From: Photobacterium sp. SKA34
GTDB lineage: Bacteria > Pseudomonadota > Gammaproteobacteria > Enterobacterales > Vibrionaceae
Direction: 5' to 3'
NCBI RefSeq assembly: GCF_000153325.1
Contig: NZ_CH724141.1
Coordinates: 1,099,850 to 1,163,849, forward strand
DNA length: 64,000 nucleotides
The notes below the pieces were generated by a model. The model was not told the DNA's origin. It saw only the letters and a program-made list of their open reading frames with translations, and ran no database searches. Every line of letters starts with the position of its first letter. Positions within the stretch are counted from its first letter, which is position 1. Shown here in pieces: positions 18,062 through 29,470 of this stretch. Both the position numbers and the translations under genes were made by a program.

Positions 18062-19336
18062 GTGTTACAAAAAAAAGTATCTAAAATACTGAAAAATTCG
18101 TTTGGTAATGTTATTGAGTGGTATGATTTTTGTCTTTTCGGCTATTTTGCCTCAGTTATAGGAACCTCTTTCTTTAGTACTCAAAGTAAATTTGTCAGTA
18201 TTCTTTTGGCATTTGCAACATTCGCTATTGGTTTCCTTGCTCGTCCTATTGGTGGTTTTATCTTTGGATGGCTTGGCGATAAAATTGGTCGCTATTACAG
18301 CATGAATCTTTCTATTATCATGATGGGCGGAGCAACCTTCTTAGTATCTTTCTTGCCTAGTTACCATAGCATCGGTATTTGGGCTCCTATTTTATTAGTA
18401 ATCATTAGAATTATTCAGGGATTGTCTGCGGGTGGGCAGTTCTCGAGCCTTATTGTAGTAACAAGTGAAGATAAGAATTTAAAAAATACGGGGTTCTATA
18501 CGGGTATAGCGTTAAGCGTGTCAGTATTAGGTTTCTTATTAGCATCTGCTGTGAGTTATATCGTAATGAATATTCTTCCCCAAGAATGGATTCATTATAC
18601 TTGGCGAGTGTGCTTCGCTATTGGTGGGTTGCTTCTAGTATTTTATTTCTGCTCTATTTACGATGAAATAAAAGCATCTTCATTAATTGAGAAAAAAGAA
18701 AGTAGAGAAACAAAAGAAAATAAAAATACGTTTAAAGAATTATGGCTAAAACATAAATTTAAATTTACTGTTTCAGTGTTTTTATCTGGTGTTGTTTGTA
18801 TAATATTCTATTTAGACTTTGTCTATTTTATTACGTTTTTTACTCGGCATAGCCATATATCTCAAGATAGAATATTAATTTTAAATACTGTAGTTCTTGC
18901 TATTGCTTGTACACTTTATCCTATATTTGGTTATGTATCAGATAAAATAGGTCGAGCAAAATTAGCTATGTACGGTATTGTGATTCATATTCTTCTATTG
19001 CCATTTATATTCAAATTGATTCTATCCAATAATATTTCTAGTATCTATATTGGTATGTTAGTTATGACAGTTTTAATTTGTATTATTCAAAGTGCAGCTA
19101 CACCAATATTTTCTGAGATTTTTCCCAAGAAAGTAAGAAGTTCCGGATGTTGTGCAAGCTATGGTTTAGGTGCTGCAATAAGCGGGTTTGCACCTATGGT
19201 AGCGACAGAGGTGACGCATCATAATGTTCATAATATTGTATATTTATTTGCTATAACATTAGTTGTTGGGCTTCTTTGTGTAATACCTATCGTATATGAT
19301 AATCGAAAACAGATAACAACATTAGATAAATTATAA
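18062..19336 (+). CDS. MFS transporter, metabolite:H+ symporter (MHS/ProP-like) family
   Basis: About 424 residues with 12 predicted helices. Family motifs are NVIEWYDFCLFGYFA at the N-terminus, ARPIGGFIFGWLGDKIGR between helices 2 and 3, and RIIQGLSAGGQFSS in helix 4, as in ProP, ShiA and KgtP-type symporters. The probable start is the GTG at 18062, with AGAGG 5 bp upstream; an ATG at 18041 is in frame but has no SD. It is a single gene without partners, and the substrate cannot be told. The central loop is Lys/Glu rich, and codon use is strongly AT-biased. Confidence 0.8.
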   Translation: MLQKKVSKILKNSFGNVIEWYDFCLFGYFASVIGTSFFSTQSKFVSILLAFATFAIGFLARPIGGFIFGWLGDKIGRYYSMNLSIIMMGGATFLVSFLPSYHSIGIWAPILLVIIRIIQGLSAGGQFSSLIVVTSEDKNLKNTGFYTGIALSVSVLGFLLASAVSYIVMNILPQEWIHYTWRVCFAIGGLLLVFYFCSIYDEIKASSLIEKKESRETKENKNTFKELWLKHKFKFTVSVFLSGVVCIIFYLDFVYFITFFTRHSHISQDRILILNTVVLAIACTLYPIFGYVSDKIGRAKLAMYGIVIHILLLPFIFKLILSNNISSIYIGMLVMTVLICIIQSAATPIFSEIFPKKVRSSGCCASYGLGAAISGFAPMVATEVTHHNVHNIVYLFAITLVVGLLCVIPIVYDNRKQITTLDKL

Positions 19337-20014
19337 CGTTAATAATTTCATATTATTAAGGAAAGGTTGCTTTTATTCTTTTTATTGAACTATATAAAGT
19401 TAATATGTGGTCTAAAATATTGGTTTTTTTGCTTCGTTTATAAATTAAACGTTCTTAATTTATATAATTTTTACGATATAATAATAACTATAGTAATGGC
19501 ATTTTTACTTATTTCAGTTAATAATATGGAGTTTTAAATTGCTGATTTTTAATATTTTTGATTTTTCTGTGAACTTTTTTATCAGAAAATCGATTGTTTA
19601 TTGATATTCAATACAACGGATCTTTCTGTAGCAAATGTTGTAGCCATATTACCATCACCTAGTTTACGTTTGAGACACTGAGTATTTTTCATATATATAT
19701 CCGAGTGATAATAGCAAAGTCCTAACTTTCAGCATCTATATTAAGTACAGCGGTGTCTTTATAGTTGACAACTTATAGCAACAGGGATTATTTGAGCACA
19801 ATATTTTAAATAAGCCAATATATCAGAGAGTCCCTGAAAATTTGATTTAATTCCTTAAAAATCCGTTTTTTTGGTTAATGATTAAATAATTTAGGGCTTC
19901 AATCACACTTTAACTTGTGGGTGACAAAAATCCAGCATGTGCATCAATTATCATATATATAAGTTATTGTTCTTACACCAGTATATAGATAGCACTAATT
20001 ACTGGAGTTTATAA
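19337..20014. other. Gene-free AT-rich stretch before the PTS gene
   Basis: About 680 bp with many T runs and short frames, but no coding frame with an SD and no strong terminator. It is long for a simple promoter region; an untranslated leader or unannotated small RNA is possible but not shown. Confidence 0.35.
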
Positions 20015-21922
20015 ATGAAGATTGAATCCCTAATAACGAATCAATTAATTTGCTTGGATCTCAGGGCGACAAATAAGAAAGATGTACTTGTAGAAATGGC
20101 TACCCTTCTTGAAAGCGCTCAATGCATTTCTGATAAAAACACCTATTTATCAGATGTCTGGGCACGAGAAGATCTTAGTAATACAGGCTTTGAAGATGGT
20201 ATCGCAATTCCTCATGCAAAGAGTTCGGCCGTTATTAAACCCGCTGTCGCTGTCGGTATTAGCCGGACTGGGATAGAGTATGGCGCAGATAATGGTGAAC
20301 TGTGTAATATATTCTTTATGATTGCATCACCCAATGATGGCGATAATCACCATATTGAAGTATTGGCACAAATTTCAAGTAAATTAATTGAAGATGGATT
20401 CACTGATAAACTTCGTGCAGCAAAAAACGCAGAAGAAATTGTCATGTTATTAACAGAAACAACACCACAGAAAAAAGCACAACCAACTATACAATCGGCA
20501 CAGCATGAAGTACCAGCCTCTTCTTTTAAAGCATCACTTGGCAGAATGAAACAACACTTGTTGTTTGGTACATCACACATGATTCCATTCATTGTTGCCG
20601 GTGGTGTTTTGCTTTCTTTATCAGTAATGATTTCAGGTAAAGGCGCAGTACCTGATACAGGTGTATTAAAAGATATAGCTGAAATGGGTATTGCAGGATT
20701 AACCCTATTTACCGTTATTTTAGGGGGCTACATTGCTTACTCAATTGCTGATAAACCAGGTTTAGCACCAGGAATGATCGGTTCATGGATTGCTGTTCAA
20801 CAATTCAATACCGGTTTTTTAGGAGCAATAGTCGTTGGCTTTATTGCAGGCTTTGTTGTGCAGCAACTTAAACGTATTAAGCTGCCAGATAGTATGACAT
20901 CACTTGGGTCGATATTTATCTACCCACTGATTGGTACATTCATTGTATGTAGTATCGTAATGTGGGGCATTGGTGAACCCATTGCACATATGATGACATC
21001 ATTGAATGAATGGTTAGCAGGTATGGCTGGCAGCGGTAAGGTACTACTTGGTGCAATACTTGGTGGTATGACAGCATTTGATATGGGCGGTCCTATCAAT
21101 AAAGTTGCAACACTGTTTGCACAAACTCAAGTTAATACTCAGCCATGGTTAATGGGTGGTGTAGGCATCGCAATTTGTGTTCCACCGCTAGGCATGGCAC
21201 TTGCAACTGTTTTATCACCAAAACGCTATAAAAAAGATGAACGTGAAGCGGGTAAAGCCGCTGCTATCATGGGGATGATTGGTATTACCGAAGGTGCGAT
21301 TCCATTTGCAGCAGCAGACCCAATACGTGTTATTCCAGCCGTTGTTGTCGGCGGTATTGTGGGTAACGTTACTGGCTTTATGTTTAACGTATTGAATTAC
21401 GCACCTTGGGGAGGCTGGATTGTACTTCCTGTTGTAGAAGGTAAGTTTGGTTATATTGTAGGTACGATTGCAGGTGCTGTTGTTACTGCGGTTATTGTTA
21501 ACGTATTGAAAAAACCTATTAGTGAAGAAGATGACACCGAAGTAATGAATGGGACGCTTGTTGAATCAATTTCTGAAGAAGGTGTAGCGCAGGTACTTGC
21601 TATCACATCCTGCCCATCAGGTGTTGCACACACCTTCCTTGCTGCAAAAAGTTTAGAAAAAGCAGCAAGTAAGCTAGGCATTAAAATTAAAGTCGAAACC
21701 CAAGGTGCTAATGGCATTGTAAACAGATTAACCGAAAAAGATGTTGTGAATGCAGAGATGGTTATTTTTGCTCATGATGTCGCGATTAAAGAGATTCAAC
21801 GCTTTGATGGTATGCATATTGTCGATATAAAAACCAAAGAAGCGATGAATAATGCAGAGCAAATAATTCAATCTAATCTAGCTCAATCTAAAAGTGATTC
21901 AGTAGTAGTGGCAAATGCATAA
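20015..21922 (+). CDS. PTS fructose-family permease, fused EIIABC
   Basis: 635 residues in the order IIA, IIC, IIB. The IIA domain (about 1-150) has the phosphorylated His67 in GIAIPHAKSS. The IIC membrane domain (about 175-505) has family segments MIPFIVAGGVLLSL, FDMGGPINKVA and GITEGAIPFAAADP. The IIB domain carries the phospho-accepting Cys533 in ITSCPSGVAHTFLAA. It takes up and phosphorylates a sugar at the inner membrane using HPr. The fructose/mannosylglycerate family is clear but the sugar is not. It is monocistronic, with a terminator at 22017-22048 and no kinase or regulator beside it. Confidence 0.9.
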   Translation: MKIESLITNQLICLDLRATNKKDVLVEMATLLESAQCISDKNTYLSDVWAREDLSNTGFEDGIAIPHAKSSAVIKPAVAVGISRTGIEYGADNGELCNIFFMIASPNDGDNHHIEVLAQISSKLIEDGFTDKLRAAKNAEEIVMLLTETTPQKKAQPTIQSAQHEVPASSFKASLGRMKQHLLFGTSHMIPFIVAGGVLLSLSVMISGKGAVPDTGVLKDIAEMGIAGLTLFTVILGGYIAYSIADKPGLAPGMIGSWIAVQQFNTGFLGAIVVGFIAGFVVQQLKRIKLPDSMTSLGSIFIYPLIGTFIVCSIVMWGIGEPIAHMMTSLNEWLAGMAGSGKVLLGAILGGMTAFDMGGPINKVATLFAQTQVNTQPWLMGGVGIAICVPPLGMALATVLSPKRYKKDEREAGKAAAIMGMIGITEGAIPFAAADPIRVIPAVVVGGIVGNVTGFMFNVLNYAPWGGWIVLPVVEGKFGYIVGTIAGAVVTAVIVNVLKKPISEEDDTEVMNGTLVESISEEGVAQVLAITSCPSGVAHTFLAAKSLEKAASKLGIKIKVETQGANGIVNRLTEKDVVNAEMVIFAHDVAIKEIQRFDGMHIVDIKTKEAMNNAEQIIQSNLAQSKSDSVVVANA

Positions 21923-22016
21923 ATTCTGAGATTAAGGCTGTATTTCAAGTGACCGCCCATCGAGGCTAACTCTTATCAGTTAAGATATTTCAACTCTGAT
22001 GTTACTTACAGATCGT

Positions 22017-22048
22017 AAAAAAGCCCGCAAGCAATTGCGGGCTTTTTT
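22017..22048 (+). terminator. Terminator of the PTS gene
   Basis: AAAAAAGCCCGCAA and TTGCGGGCTTTTTT surround a GCAA loop. It is a strong, bidirectional rho-independent type. Confidence 0.92.
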
Positions 22049-22595
22049 ACGTCTTAAATTTGGCTTCATCATTTCGAATTACATCTTTATACAATTATCA
22101 CATTCATACTTTTAGAATATTGCCTACTCTTTACTTAAATCTTGGTGGGATTAACCATGTGCTGATTTTTATATCTTTACTATCAATAACTTAAAGTGTG
22201 ATGAAAACCTGTTTTTTTCGTGATTGGGCCAGTGTTGTGATGAAACTTAGATTTAAAATCTATAAGTGAGTTATATTTTTAAGAGGCTATTTTTAGGTAT
22301 GACTATTTAGCCCTATCTATTTGCCAATAACTGGTTGTCGATTTGTCTCTAATAAACAAGGTATTTGGTTCGGTAAGTTATCAAGATAAAAAGTTAAAGT
22401 TATATCTTGATGGAAGCAAAGTGGTTTCACTGATTATTTTTAACTTCGATGGTGATTCTTGTAATTCTTTTTTTTCTGGCGGCAAAGGAACGATTTACCA
22501 AAGACACTCTTTAAAAAGCAATAATTTCAGTTCTTTTATTCTTGGGAGAGGGCTGGTGCATTAAAGGGGGCCTAAAGCAAAATTACTTATTGGTA

Positions 22596-22623
22596 GAAAA
22601 AAAACAGCCACCTTTAAGGCGGC
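22596..22623 (-). terminator. Minus-strand terminator, probably end of the hut transcript
   Basis: On the minus strand GCCGCC and GGTGGC pair around a 5-base loop, followed by TG and a run of T. It lies about 230 bp beyond the hutH stop. Confidence 0.6.
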
Positions 22624-22803
22624 CGCTGGTCATCGTGCTCACTCACGATACGATGAGGTTTTAGTTTTGGCTAACTACTTTATTCACTTGGATATTAATT
22701 ATTTCTTAATAGTGGCATGACTGCACTTTTCAAAAAATATTCGATAGAACCTGTAAATCACGTTACTGAAAAATAGATGATGTTGTATTTGAAGTTCCAG
22801 AGC

Positions 22804-22831
22804 GATCGCTCCTTCATTTATAGGAGCGATC
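22804..22831. repeat. GC-rich stem-loop downstream of hutH
   Basis: Nine-bp arms GATCGCTCC and GGAGCGATC around a 10-base loop, 22 bp after the hutH stop. There is no T run on the minus side, so it may protect the mRNA 3' end instead of terminating. Confidence 0.5.
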
Positions 22832-22852
22832 AGACGGATAGTTATGTTGGTC

Positions 22853-24403
22853 TTAATGGAGACTTGGCAATAGACCTGAAGGCATTAACTTGTTGTAACT
22901 TGCTTCTAGAAGCAATGTATTTGCTTTTTCTATATCTGGTGCAAAGTAACGATCCTTGTCATAGAAGGTTACTCGGTCTCGAAGTTCAGCTTTGGCCTGC
23001 TCAAGCTTCGGTGAGCTGGTTAATGGAGCGCGGAAGTCAATTCCCTGGCATGCTGCCAACAGCTCTACGGCTAATATTCCCCGCGTGTTTTCCGCCATAT
23101 CCGTTAGCCTTCTACCGGCAAAAGTTGCCATGGAAACATGGTCCTCTTGGTTAGCAGAGGTTGGCAAGCTGTCGACTGAAGCTGGATGGGCTAGTGTCTT
23201 GTTCTCACTGGCTAGGGCTGCTGAGGTCACCTGGGCGATCATAAATCCACTATTGACGCCACCGTTATCGACTAGAAATGGAGGCAGCTTGCTAAGGCCG
23301 CTGTCAATCAATAGTGCCATTCTTCGCTCAGATAGACTGCCGATTTCTGCAATCGCAAGAGCGAGGTTATCCGCGGCCATAGCTACAGGTTCCGCATGGA
23401 AGTTACCACCGGAAATGATGTCACCATCATCGCAAAATACGAGTGGATTGTCCGATACCGCATTAGACTCTATTTCTAGCACTTCGGAGGCTGCGCGGAT
23501 CTGCTGGAGGCAAGCACCCATGACCTGAGGCTGACAACGTAGCGAGTAAGGATCCTGTACCTTTTCACATTGCTGATGGCTGTCACCAATTTCACTTGAT
23601 TGCGCCAGTAGGTATCGATAGGCAGCAGCAGCATCGATCTGGGGACGATGTCCGCGTACAGCATGCACCCGCGGGTCAAATGGTTTCCGACTCCCAAGAG
23701 CCGCCTCGACAGAGAGTGCTCCGCACACTGTCGCAGAAGCATAAAGATCCTCTGCGGCAAACAGCCCTTCCAATGCAAAAGCGGTTGAAGCCTGAGTACC
23801 GTTCAACAGGGCAAGACCTTCTTTAGGCCCCAGAGTAATAGGCTCAAGACCCGCTATTTTCAGCGCGGTAGCACCGGAAACAATTTCACCTTTGTGCCTA
23901 GCTTGTCCCTCACCTAGTAGGACAGTACTCATGTGAGCTAGTGGTGCGAGATCGCCTGATGCGCCGACCGAGCCCTTACGAGGAATACAGGGGTAAACTT
24001 TTGCATTTATCAGTGTGATCAATGCATCCAGCACTGAATAACGTATACCAGAGTACCCTCTGGCTAGGCTGTTAACCTTTAACACCATTATCAGGCGAAC
24101 AGTGTCATCGTTCATGTAATTACCGATCCCAGCGGCATGGGAGAGAACAATACTGCGTTGGAGGATTTCAAGGTCTTCTTTTTCAATTCGAGTATTGGCA
24201 AGCTGGCCAAAGCCGGTGTTAATACCGTAGGCTACCCGATTCTCAGACAAGACATTGGTGATGGCTTTTAGGCTCGCCTGCATTTCATTTTCTACTTCTG
24301 GTGCAAGACGAACCTCTACTGCCGTCCGGCTGACTTTGCGCAACTCGGTCAGTGTCAGTTGGCCTGGAGTAATTGTTAGCGAGTGCTTTGTTACAGTTGA
24401 CAT
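22853..24403 (-). CDS. hutH: Histidine ammonia-lyase (HutH)
   Basis: 516 residues. It catalyses the first step of histidine degradation, removing ammonia to form urocanate. The self-forming MIO cofactor comes from Ala148-Ser149-Gly150 in [16 protein letters not shown]; family segments [13 protein letters not shown] and DNPLVF are intact. It is the last gene of the hutIGUH transcript, 12 bp after hutU. The whole hut block looks G+C-richer than its surroundings. Confidence 0.96.
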   Translation of the reverse strand: MSTVTKHSLTITPGQLTLTELRKVSRTAVEVRLAPEVENEMQASLKAITNVLSENRVAYGINTGFGQLANTRIEKEDLEILQRSIVLSHAAGIGNYMNDDTVRLIMVLKVNSLARGYSGIRYSVLDALITLINAKVYPCIPRKGSVGASGDLAPLAHMSTVLLGEGQARHKGEIVSGATALKIAGLEPITLGPKEGLALLNGTQASTAFALEGLFAAEDLYASATVCGALSVEAALGSRKPFDPRVHAVRGHRPQIDAAAAYRYLLAQSSEIGDSHQQCEKVQDPYSLRCQPQVMGACLQQIRAASEVLEIESNAVSDNPLVFCDDGDIISGGNFHAEPVAMAADNLALAIAEIGSLSERRMALLIDSGLSKLPPFLVDNGGVNSGFMIAQVTSAALASENKTLAHPASVDSLPTSANQEDHVSMATFAGRRLTDMAENTRGILAVELLAACQGIDFRAPLTSSPKLEQAKAELRDRVTFYDKDRYFAPDIEKANTLLLEASYNKLMPSGLLPSLH

Positions 24404-24414
24404 GTTTTTTCCTC

Positions 24415-26109
24415 TTACTTGATAGCCGGAGTGTTTGGGATATTCAGCAGAGGCAAATCAAGCTCTTGCTCCTTGGCACAGTTCACAGCAATGTCGTAGC
24501 CAGCATCGGCATGACGCATAACCCCCGTTGCTGGGTCGTTGTGCAGCACACGGCCAACACGTGTATCGGCATCTTCACTACCGTCACAGACGATAACCAC
24601 GCCTGAGTGCTGCGAGAAGCCCATGCCTACACCGCCGCCATGATGAAGAGATACCCAGGTTGCACCCGATGCAGTATTTAATAAAGCATTGAGTAATGGC
24701 CAGTCGGAAACCGCATCTGAACCATCCAACATACCTTCTGTTTCACGGTTGGGGCTAGCAACGGAACCTGAGTCCAGATGATCGCGGCCAATGACCACAG
24801 GTGCTTTCAGTTCGCCGTTTTTAACCATTTCGTTGAAGGCTTTGCCCAAACGTGCTCGGTCTTTCAGGCCGACCCAGCAGATACGCGCAGGCATGCCTTG
24901 AAAATGTATTCGTTCCCGTGCCATATCAAGCCAGTTGTGAAGGTGCGGATCATTAGGGATAAGCTCTTTAACTTTTTGATCAGTCTTATAGATATCTTCT
25001 GGATCGCCAGACAGTGCAGCCCAACGGAAGGGACCGATACCTTCACAGAAAAGCGGACGGATATAGGCTGGGACAAAGCCTGGGAAATCGAATGCATTCT
25101 CTACGCCACACTCCAGCGCCATCTGGCGGATGTTGTTACCATAATCCAACGTTGCCGAGCCGCGTTTCTGAAGTTCAAGCATGGCTTTAACCTGAACTGC
25201 CATGGAGGCTTTGGCAGCGCTGACCACGCCAGCTTCATCTACTTTGCGTTGTTCAGCAGCGTGTCCCATTGTCCACCCCTGCGGTAGGTAACCGTTAAGC
25301 GGGTCATGTGCTGAAGTCTGATCGGTGACCACATCAGGGGTAATACCTCGCTTCACCATTTCGGTAAAAATATCTGCCGCGTTGCCGAGTAAGCCGATGG
25401 ATGTAGGCTTTTTGTTATCCAAGGATTCCTGAAGTAGCGTCATTGCTTCATCAAGTGTTCGTGCTTTCTTATCGACATAACCAGTTCTCAAGCGGTAATC
25501 AATGCGGCTTTCATCACATTCCACCGCAATCATGGAGAAACCAGCCATGGTCGCTGCCAGTGGCTGCGCACCGCCCATTCCACCCAGTCCACCTGTCAGC
25601 ACCCAACGGCCTTTTGCTTCAGCGCCAAAATGCTTTTTAGCTATCGCGACAAAGGTCTCGTAAGTCCCCTGAACAATGCCCTGAGAGCCGATATAAATCC
25701 AGCTTCCAGCCGTCATTTGGCCGTACATCATCAGTCCTTGCTTATCCAACTCGTTAAAATGCTCCCAGTTAGCCCAATGTGGTACTAGGTTGGAATTAGC
25801 GATAAGCACACGAGGAGCATCCTTGTGGGTAGGAAAAACGCCAACCGGTTTACCGGACTGTACCAACAGGGTCTCATCGTCTTCCAGTCTTTTCAGTACA
25901 TCGACAATCTTGTCATAACACTGCCAGTTTCTCGCAGCACGTCCAATGCCTCCGTAAACAACTAGGGAGTGGGGGTGCTCCGCTACATCAGGATGCAGAT
26001 TGTTCATTAACATGCGTAGTGGTGCCTCGGTCAACCATGACTTGGTATTAAGTTTGGTTCCAGTTGGGGTCTTAATTACGCGTGATTCATCCAGTCGCGG
26101 ATCTGTCAT
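24415..26109 (-). CDS. hutU: Urocanate hydratase (HutU)
   Basis: 564 residues, full length. It converts urocanate to imidazolone propionate with tightly bound NAD. The Gly-rich NAD segment [16 protein letters not shown] is near residue 175, and the conserved [23 protein letters not shown] and [17 protein letters not shown] segments lie toward the C-terminus. Its start overlaps the hutG end by 23 bp, consistent with coupled translation. Confidence 0.96.
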   Translation of the reverse strand: MTDPRLDESRVIKTPTGTKLNTKSWLTEAPLRMLMNNLHPDVAEHPHSLVVYGGIGRAARNWQCYDKIVDVLKRLEDDETLLVQSGKPVGVFPTHKDAPRVLIANSNLVPHWANWEHFNELDKQGLMMYGQMTAGSWIYIGSQGIVQGTYETFVAIAKKHFGAEAKGRWVLTGGLGGMGGAQPLAATMAGFSMIAVECDESRIDYRLRTGYVDKKARTLDEAMTLLQESLDNKKPTSIGLLGNAADIFTEMVKRGITPDVVTDQTSAHDPLNGYLPQGWTMGHAAEQRKVDEAGVVSAAKASMAVQVKAMLELQKRGSATLDYGNNIRQMALECGVENAFDFPGFVPAYIRPLFCEGIGPFRWAALSGDPEDIYKTDQKVKELIPNDPHLHNWLDMARERIHFQGMPARICWVGLKDRARLGKAFNEMVKNGELKAPVVIGRDHLDSGSVASPNRETEGMLDGSDAVSDWPLLNALLNTASGATWVSLHHGGGVGMGFSQHSGVVIVCDGSEDADTRVGRVLHNDPATGVMRHADAGYDIAVNCAKEQELDLPLLNIPNTPAIK

Positions 26110-27112
26110 CTCTATACTCCTTGTTGGTAAAGGTCGTGTTAAGTTTGCGCAGTATGGTCCAAATTAGGCGTGCAGCTAGGCGGGAGGTATGCCCATCGAT
26201 ATCATATCGAGGGTTGTATTCTGCGATGTCTGCCAACCTTAGTTTGCTGTTACCGTGTTCAGATTTAGCATTTAGTATGGGCTTAAGCAGAGCTTCCACC
26301 ATTGGGTAGTCAACACCATGTGCAGCCGGAGCGCTCACGCCTGGTGCCGTTGCTGCGGGGAAGACGTCCATATCTATGGTCAAATAAAGATGGTCACACT
26401 GTTCAATAAATGTTGCTAACGATCCCTGAATAGACTGTAAGCTGGTTGGATGGAGCTGATGATCTTCCACCGTTAGTACATTGAGCTCGTCTGCTTTGTT
26501 GAACAGAGCCTGTGTATTACTAGTCCGGCTCACACCTAGGCAAGCGTAATTGAACGGCCAGTTCTGGCTGGCACAGAATTCGGCTATTTGTGCAAAAGGG
26601 GTACCGGAACTTCCTGTTAGGCTGTCACCACTGGGTGTTCTAAGGTCGAAGTGGGCATCAAAATTAATAATGCCGATCCGAGGCGGTATGCTGATGCCGA
26701 TTTGTATCAAGTGGTTTGCCAAGCCCTGAAACGAGGCCCACGCAACTTCATGGCCGCCTCCCATCGTTAGCGGAAAATGTTGCTGGTGGAGTGCTTGAGT
26801 AATATTATCGGCGAGGCTCTTCTGAGCTTTTGTAAGGTCGTGGTTATCGCAGTGTGTATCACCACCATCGTAGATCGGAAGCCGATGGTGCCAAGCCATG
26901 TTTGCCAGTGCTTTGCGGATTTCAGAAGGTCCGCCACGGGCCCCCATACGTCCTTTGTTGCGGAACACGCCTTCATCACAGGCAAACCCTAATAGCGTAA
27001 CACCTGGCTCATTTTCTGTGTCGGCTGGCTGGACTTTTTGATGGAACCGCATTCCGTTATCGCCATCTTCGGGATCTATTCTTCCTTGCCAGGAGGACAT
27101 ATCAATATTCAT
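26087..27112 (-). CDS. hutG: Formimidoylglutamase (HutG), arginase/ureohydrolase family
   Basis: 341 residues. It hydrolyses formimidoylglutamate to glutamate and formamide. All manganese-binding motifs are present: [17 protein letters not shown] and [14 protein letters not shown]. This makes it the intact reference for the diverged paralogue at 54530-55570. It overlaps hutI by 11 bp and hutU by 23 bp. Confidence 0.95.
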   Translation of the reverse strand: MNIDMSSWQGRIDPEDGDNGMRFHQKVQPADTENEPGVTLLGFACDEGVFRNKGRMGARGGPSEIRKALANMAWHHRLPIYDGGDTHCDNHDLTKAQKSLADNITQALHQQHFPLTMGGGHEVAWASFQGLANHLIQIGISIPPRIGIINFDAHFDLRTPSGDSLTGSSGTPFAQIAEFCASQNWPFNYACLGVSRTSNTQALFNKADELNVLTVEDHQLHPTSLQSIQGSLATFIEQCDHLYLTIDMDVFPAATAPGVSAPAAHGVDYPMVEALLKPILNAKSEHGNSKLRLADIAEYNPRYDIDGHTSRLAARLIWTILRKLNTTFTNKEYRDDRSATG

Positions 27113-28313
27113 TAGCTAGTTCTCCCTTTATGTAGCGTGCGGCCAGTGGCGATAACCCTATCTGATAACTGAGTTCTGCTGGGCAGCTCAAATCCCATAC
27201 AGCCAGATCGGCATCAAAACCAGGAGCAATTCGTCCTTTTGTCGTTAACCCCAGCGCCTGAGCTGCATGTCGGGTAACACCGTAGAGATTCTCTTTTGGA
27301 GTCAAACCGAATAGGGTGGAGGCCATGTTCATCATGAGACTGAGGCTGGCAAAGGGAGACGTACCGGGATTGAAGTCTGTGGATAGAGCCATAGGGACAT
27401 TATGTTTTCTTAACAGCTCCACTGGCGGCTTCTGTGTCTCCTGAAGAAAATAAAAGGCGCCCGGAAGTAGAGTTGCGACTGTGCCGTGTTCTGCCAGCGC
27501 CTCTACACCGGCTGAATCGAGATATTCAATGTGATCGACAGACAGTGCCCCCATTCTTGCGGCAAGCGCACTGCCTCCTAGGTTGGAGAGTTGCTCGGCG
27601 TGTGCTTTAATTTTTAGTCCACATGAAAGGGCGGCTTCAAATACTCGTCCGCACTGGGCAGGAGAAAAAGCAATACCTTCACAGAAAACATCTACCGCAT
27701 TGGCCAACCTTTTTGAGGCTACTTCGGGAATAAGGGTGTCACATACCATCTCGATGTAATCATCGCTACGGTTTTTGTATTCTGAAGGAAGGGCATGAGC
27801 TGCCAGCAATGTGGTCGAGACAGTCAGGGGCAGTGCGTCAGCTAGTTTTTTGGCGGCCTGGAGCATCTTTATTTCATCTTCGATCGTCAACCCGTAACCA
27901 GACTTGATTTCAATAGTGGTGATACCGTCTGCCATTAGTGCTTTTGCTCTTGGAAGCGCAAGGGAGACCAGTTCGTCCACACTGGCATTTCGGGTTGCTG
28001 TTACAGTCGAAAGGATCCCACCGCCTTGCTTTGCTATCTGGGAATATGGAACCCCATTCAGTCTTTGCTCAAATTCTCCTGCCCGGTTTCCAGCAAAAAC
28101 AATGTGCGTATGGCAATCAATAAAACCAGGCGTAACAAGTTTTCCTTCCAGAGAGATGACGTCATAACCTTCTTGGGAAAGGTTTGAACCGATATGTTTT
28201 ATCACACCATTTTCAACAGCAATGGATACGTCTTCTTGGACTTTATAACCGCCTTTCTCGTTAACAAGGGTGTCGACCGAAACGAGACGACAGTGGGTGA
28301 AAAGCCTTTTCAT
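27102..28313 (-). CDS. hutI: Imidazolonepropionase (HutI)
   Basis: About 403 residues, amidohydrolase family. It opens the imidazolone ring to give formimidoylglutamate. The metal site motif is [12 protein letters not shown] near residue 65; IKSGYGL and the [10 protein letters not shown] segment are also present. The frame is open upstream to 28361, but that longer form would place the HutC operator (28336-28363) inside the gene, so I start at the ATG at 28313 ([10 protein letters not shown]). It is the first gene of hutIGUH. Confidence 0.93.
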   Translation of the reverse strand: MKRLFTHCRLVSVDTLVNEKGGYKVQEDVSIAVENGVIKHIGSNLSQEGYDVISLEGKLVTPGFIDCHTHIVFAGNRAGEFEQRLNGVPYSQIAKQGGGILSTVTATRNASVDELVSLALPRAKALMADGITTIEIKSGYGLTIEDEIKMLQAAKKLADALPLTVSTTLLAAHALPSEYKNRSDDYIEMVCDTLIPEVASKRLANAVDVFCEGIAFSPAQCGRVFEAALSCGLKIKAHAEQLSNLGGSALAARMGALSVDHIEYLDSAGVEALAEHGTVATLLPGAFYFLQETQKPPVELLRKHNVPMALSTDFNPGTSPFASLSLMMNMASTLFGLTPKENLYGVTRHAAQALGLTTKGRIAPGFDADLAVWDLSCPAELSYQIGLSPLAARYIKGELANEY

Positions 28314-28335
28314 GAATATGCCTGAGGATTTTTTT

Positions 28336-28363
28336 AAATGTCTATACAAATGTATAGACATTT
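28336..28363. promoter_or_regulatory. HutC-type operator before hutI
   Basis: A perfect inverted repeat, AAATGTCTATAC and GTATAGACATTT with a 4-base spacer, just upstream of the hutI start. It shares the GTATAnACA core with the site before hutC. It is probably the operator repressing hutIGUH in the absence of urocanate. Confidence 0.75.
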
Positions 28364-28475
28364 AAGCAGGCAAATGCAAGTTGATGTGTTATCGAGTTGT
28401 GATCAATGATGAAAATTTTGTGTACCGAAGGCAAAAATGAGGGATGTAATCACAGTGATAATATTCGGAACAGTA

Positions 28476-29180
28476 CTAAATATTTACCTTTGCACTAAGT
28501 TTATATCGGCTTCCAGGGTGGTAGAGCAATGCGGCGCTAACGAGTTTATTCTGGCTCCAAGTGCGACGATGCAAAAGGAGGCAAGGTTCTTGTGTATCCA
28601 TTTCAAGTAACCTCGCTATATTTAAAGGGGGCAAGATAGCCTCGACAGTGTGTTCGATAATCCCTAAAGGGCAGATTTCTACCAAGTACTCATTAGGCGT
28701 CACTTGACTGAAGTCCTGCTCAAGGTAATCAGGCGCAAAATCAGGGTTTACCCAACGATGCTCAAGTTGTATAGGTAAATTATCTGCGTAATGAACGATT
28801 TCACTCATATAAACCTGAGACCCTAGCATCAAGCCCAATCTCATTGAGACATCCTCAGATGATAATATAGCCTTTAGGTTTATGATTTCATTATGATAAA
28901 CCTGACCTCGCTCCTCTACTTCATCTGCAATGTTACGAATATCCATGAGCGGTGATTCGGCCTTTTTTTGGCACACAAAAGTGCCAAGCCGAGGAGTACG
29001 CTCGAGAAGGCCGACTGATACTAGGTCTCTGAGTGCCTTGCTTACCGTCATTCGGCTTACTGAAAAGCTTTTACAAAGCTCTGCTTCTGTTGGAATTTGT
29101 GTACCTACCGGCCATGTTCCTGACTCAATTTTTTCAACAATATGATTTTTTATCTGTTGGAATCTGGGGGACCTTGACAT
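28476..29180 (-). CDS. hutC: Histidine utilisation repressor HutC (GntR family)
   Basis: 234 residues. A GntR winged helix (about residues 5-70, PTEAELCKSFSVSRMTVSKAL) is followed by a UTRA ligand-binding domain, which in HutC binds urocanate. It sits immediately upstream of hutI on the same strand with its own operator-like sequence before it (29197-29212). The name rests on family and context. Confidence 0.92.
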   Translation of the reverse strand: MSRSPRFQQIKNHIVEKIESGTWPVGTQIPTEAELCKSFSVSRMTVSKALRDLVSVGLLERTPRLGTFVCQKKAESPLMDIRNIADEVEERGQVYHNEIINLKAILSSEDVSMRLGLMLGSQVYMSEIVHYADNLPIQLEHRWVNPDFAPDYLEQDFSQVTPNEYLVEICPLGIIEHTVEAILPPLNIARLLEMDTQEPCLLLHRRTWSQNKLVSAALLYHPGSRYKLSAKVNI

Positions 29181-29196
29181 CTATGTATTACCCTTA

Positions 29197-29212
29197 TTAT
29201 GTATATACAAAT
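29197..29212. promoter_or_regulatory. HutC-type operator before hutC
   Basis: TTATGTATATACAAAT is an imperfect palindrome resembling the known HutC/GntR core TTGTATATACAA. It lies 17 bp upstream of the hutC start and suggests autoregulation. Confidence 0.6.
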
Positions 29213-29245
29213 TATATTGGTTTAATACTTAGCGATTATCAAGTA

Positions 29246-29283
29246 TAAAACAGCTTCTGACTCTTGTAATACAAGCTGTTTTA
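29246..29283. terminator. Stem-loop between hutC and the transporter relic
   Basis: Eleven-bp arms TAAAACAGCTT and AAGCTGTTTTA with a 16-base loop. It could act on either strand, but no gene clearly ends at it. Confidence 0.45.
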
Positions 29284-29470
29284 TCAAAAAAACGTGTAAA
29301 ATTATGCAATAACTACCTATTACTTCTGCCTAAAAAGTAAGGTAGAAAGTTATCCCTCTCTAAAAACATGAATTCGATCTTGTTTGTTAAGTTTACAAAT
29401 TGACACATTTGTACAACTTTGTCGGCAATTTACTGGTCATAAAATTTTCCATATAACAATAACGATCCCT

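Larger units (their letters stand above)
22049..22852. other. Gene-poor stretch between the PTS gene and hutH
   Basis: About 800 bp. It contains the minus-strand terminator at 22596-22623 and a stem at 22804-22831. A frame at 22343-22564 has no SD and no recognisable similarity, so I do not call it a gene. Confidence 0.4.

Noticed and set aside
22343-22564. Plus-strand 73-residue frame between the PTS gene and hutH
   Set aside because: TTG-type start without SD and a composition typical of random AT-rich DNA.
23476-23778. Frames antisense or shifted inside hutH and hutU (also 22992-23528 and 24778-25287)
   Set aside because: They are shadows caused by the higher G+C and codon structure of the hut genes.
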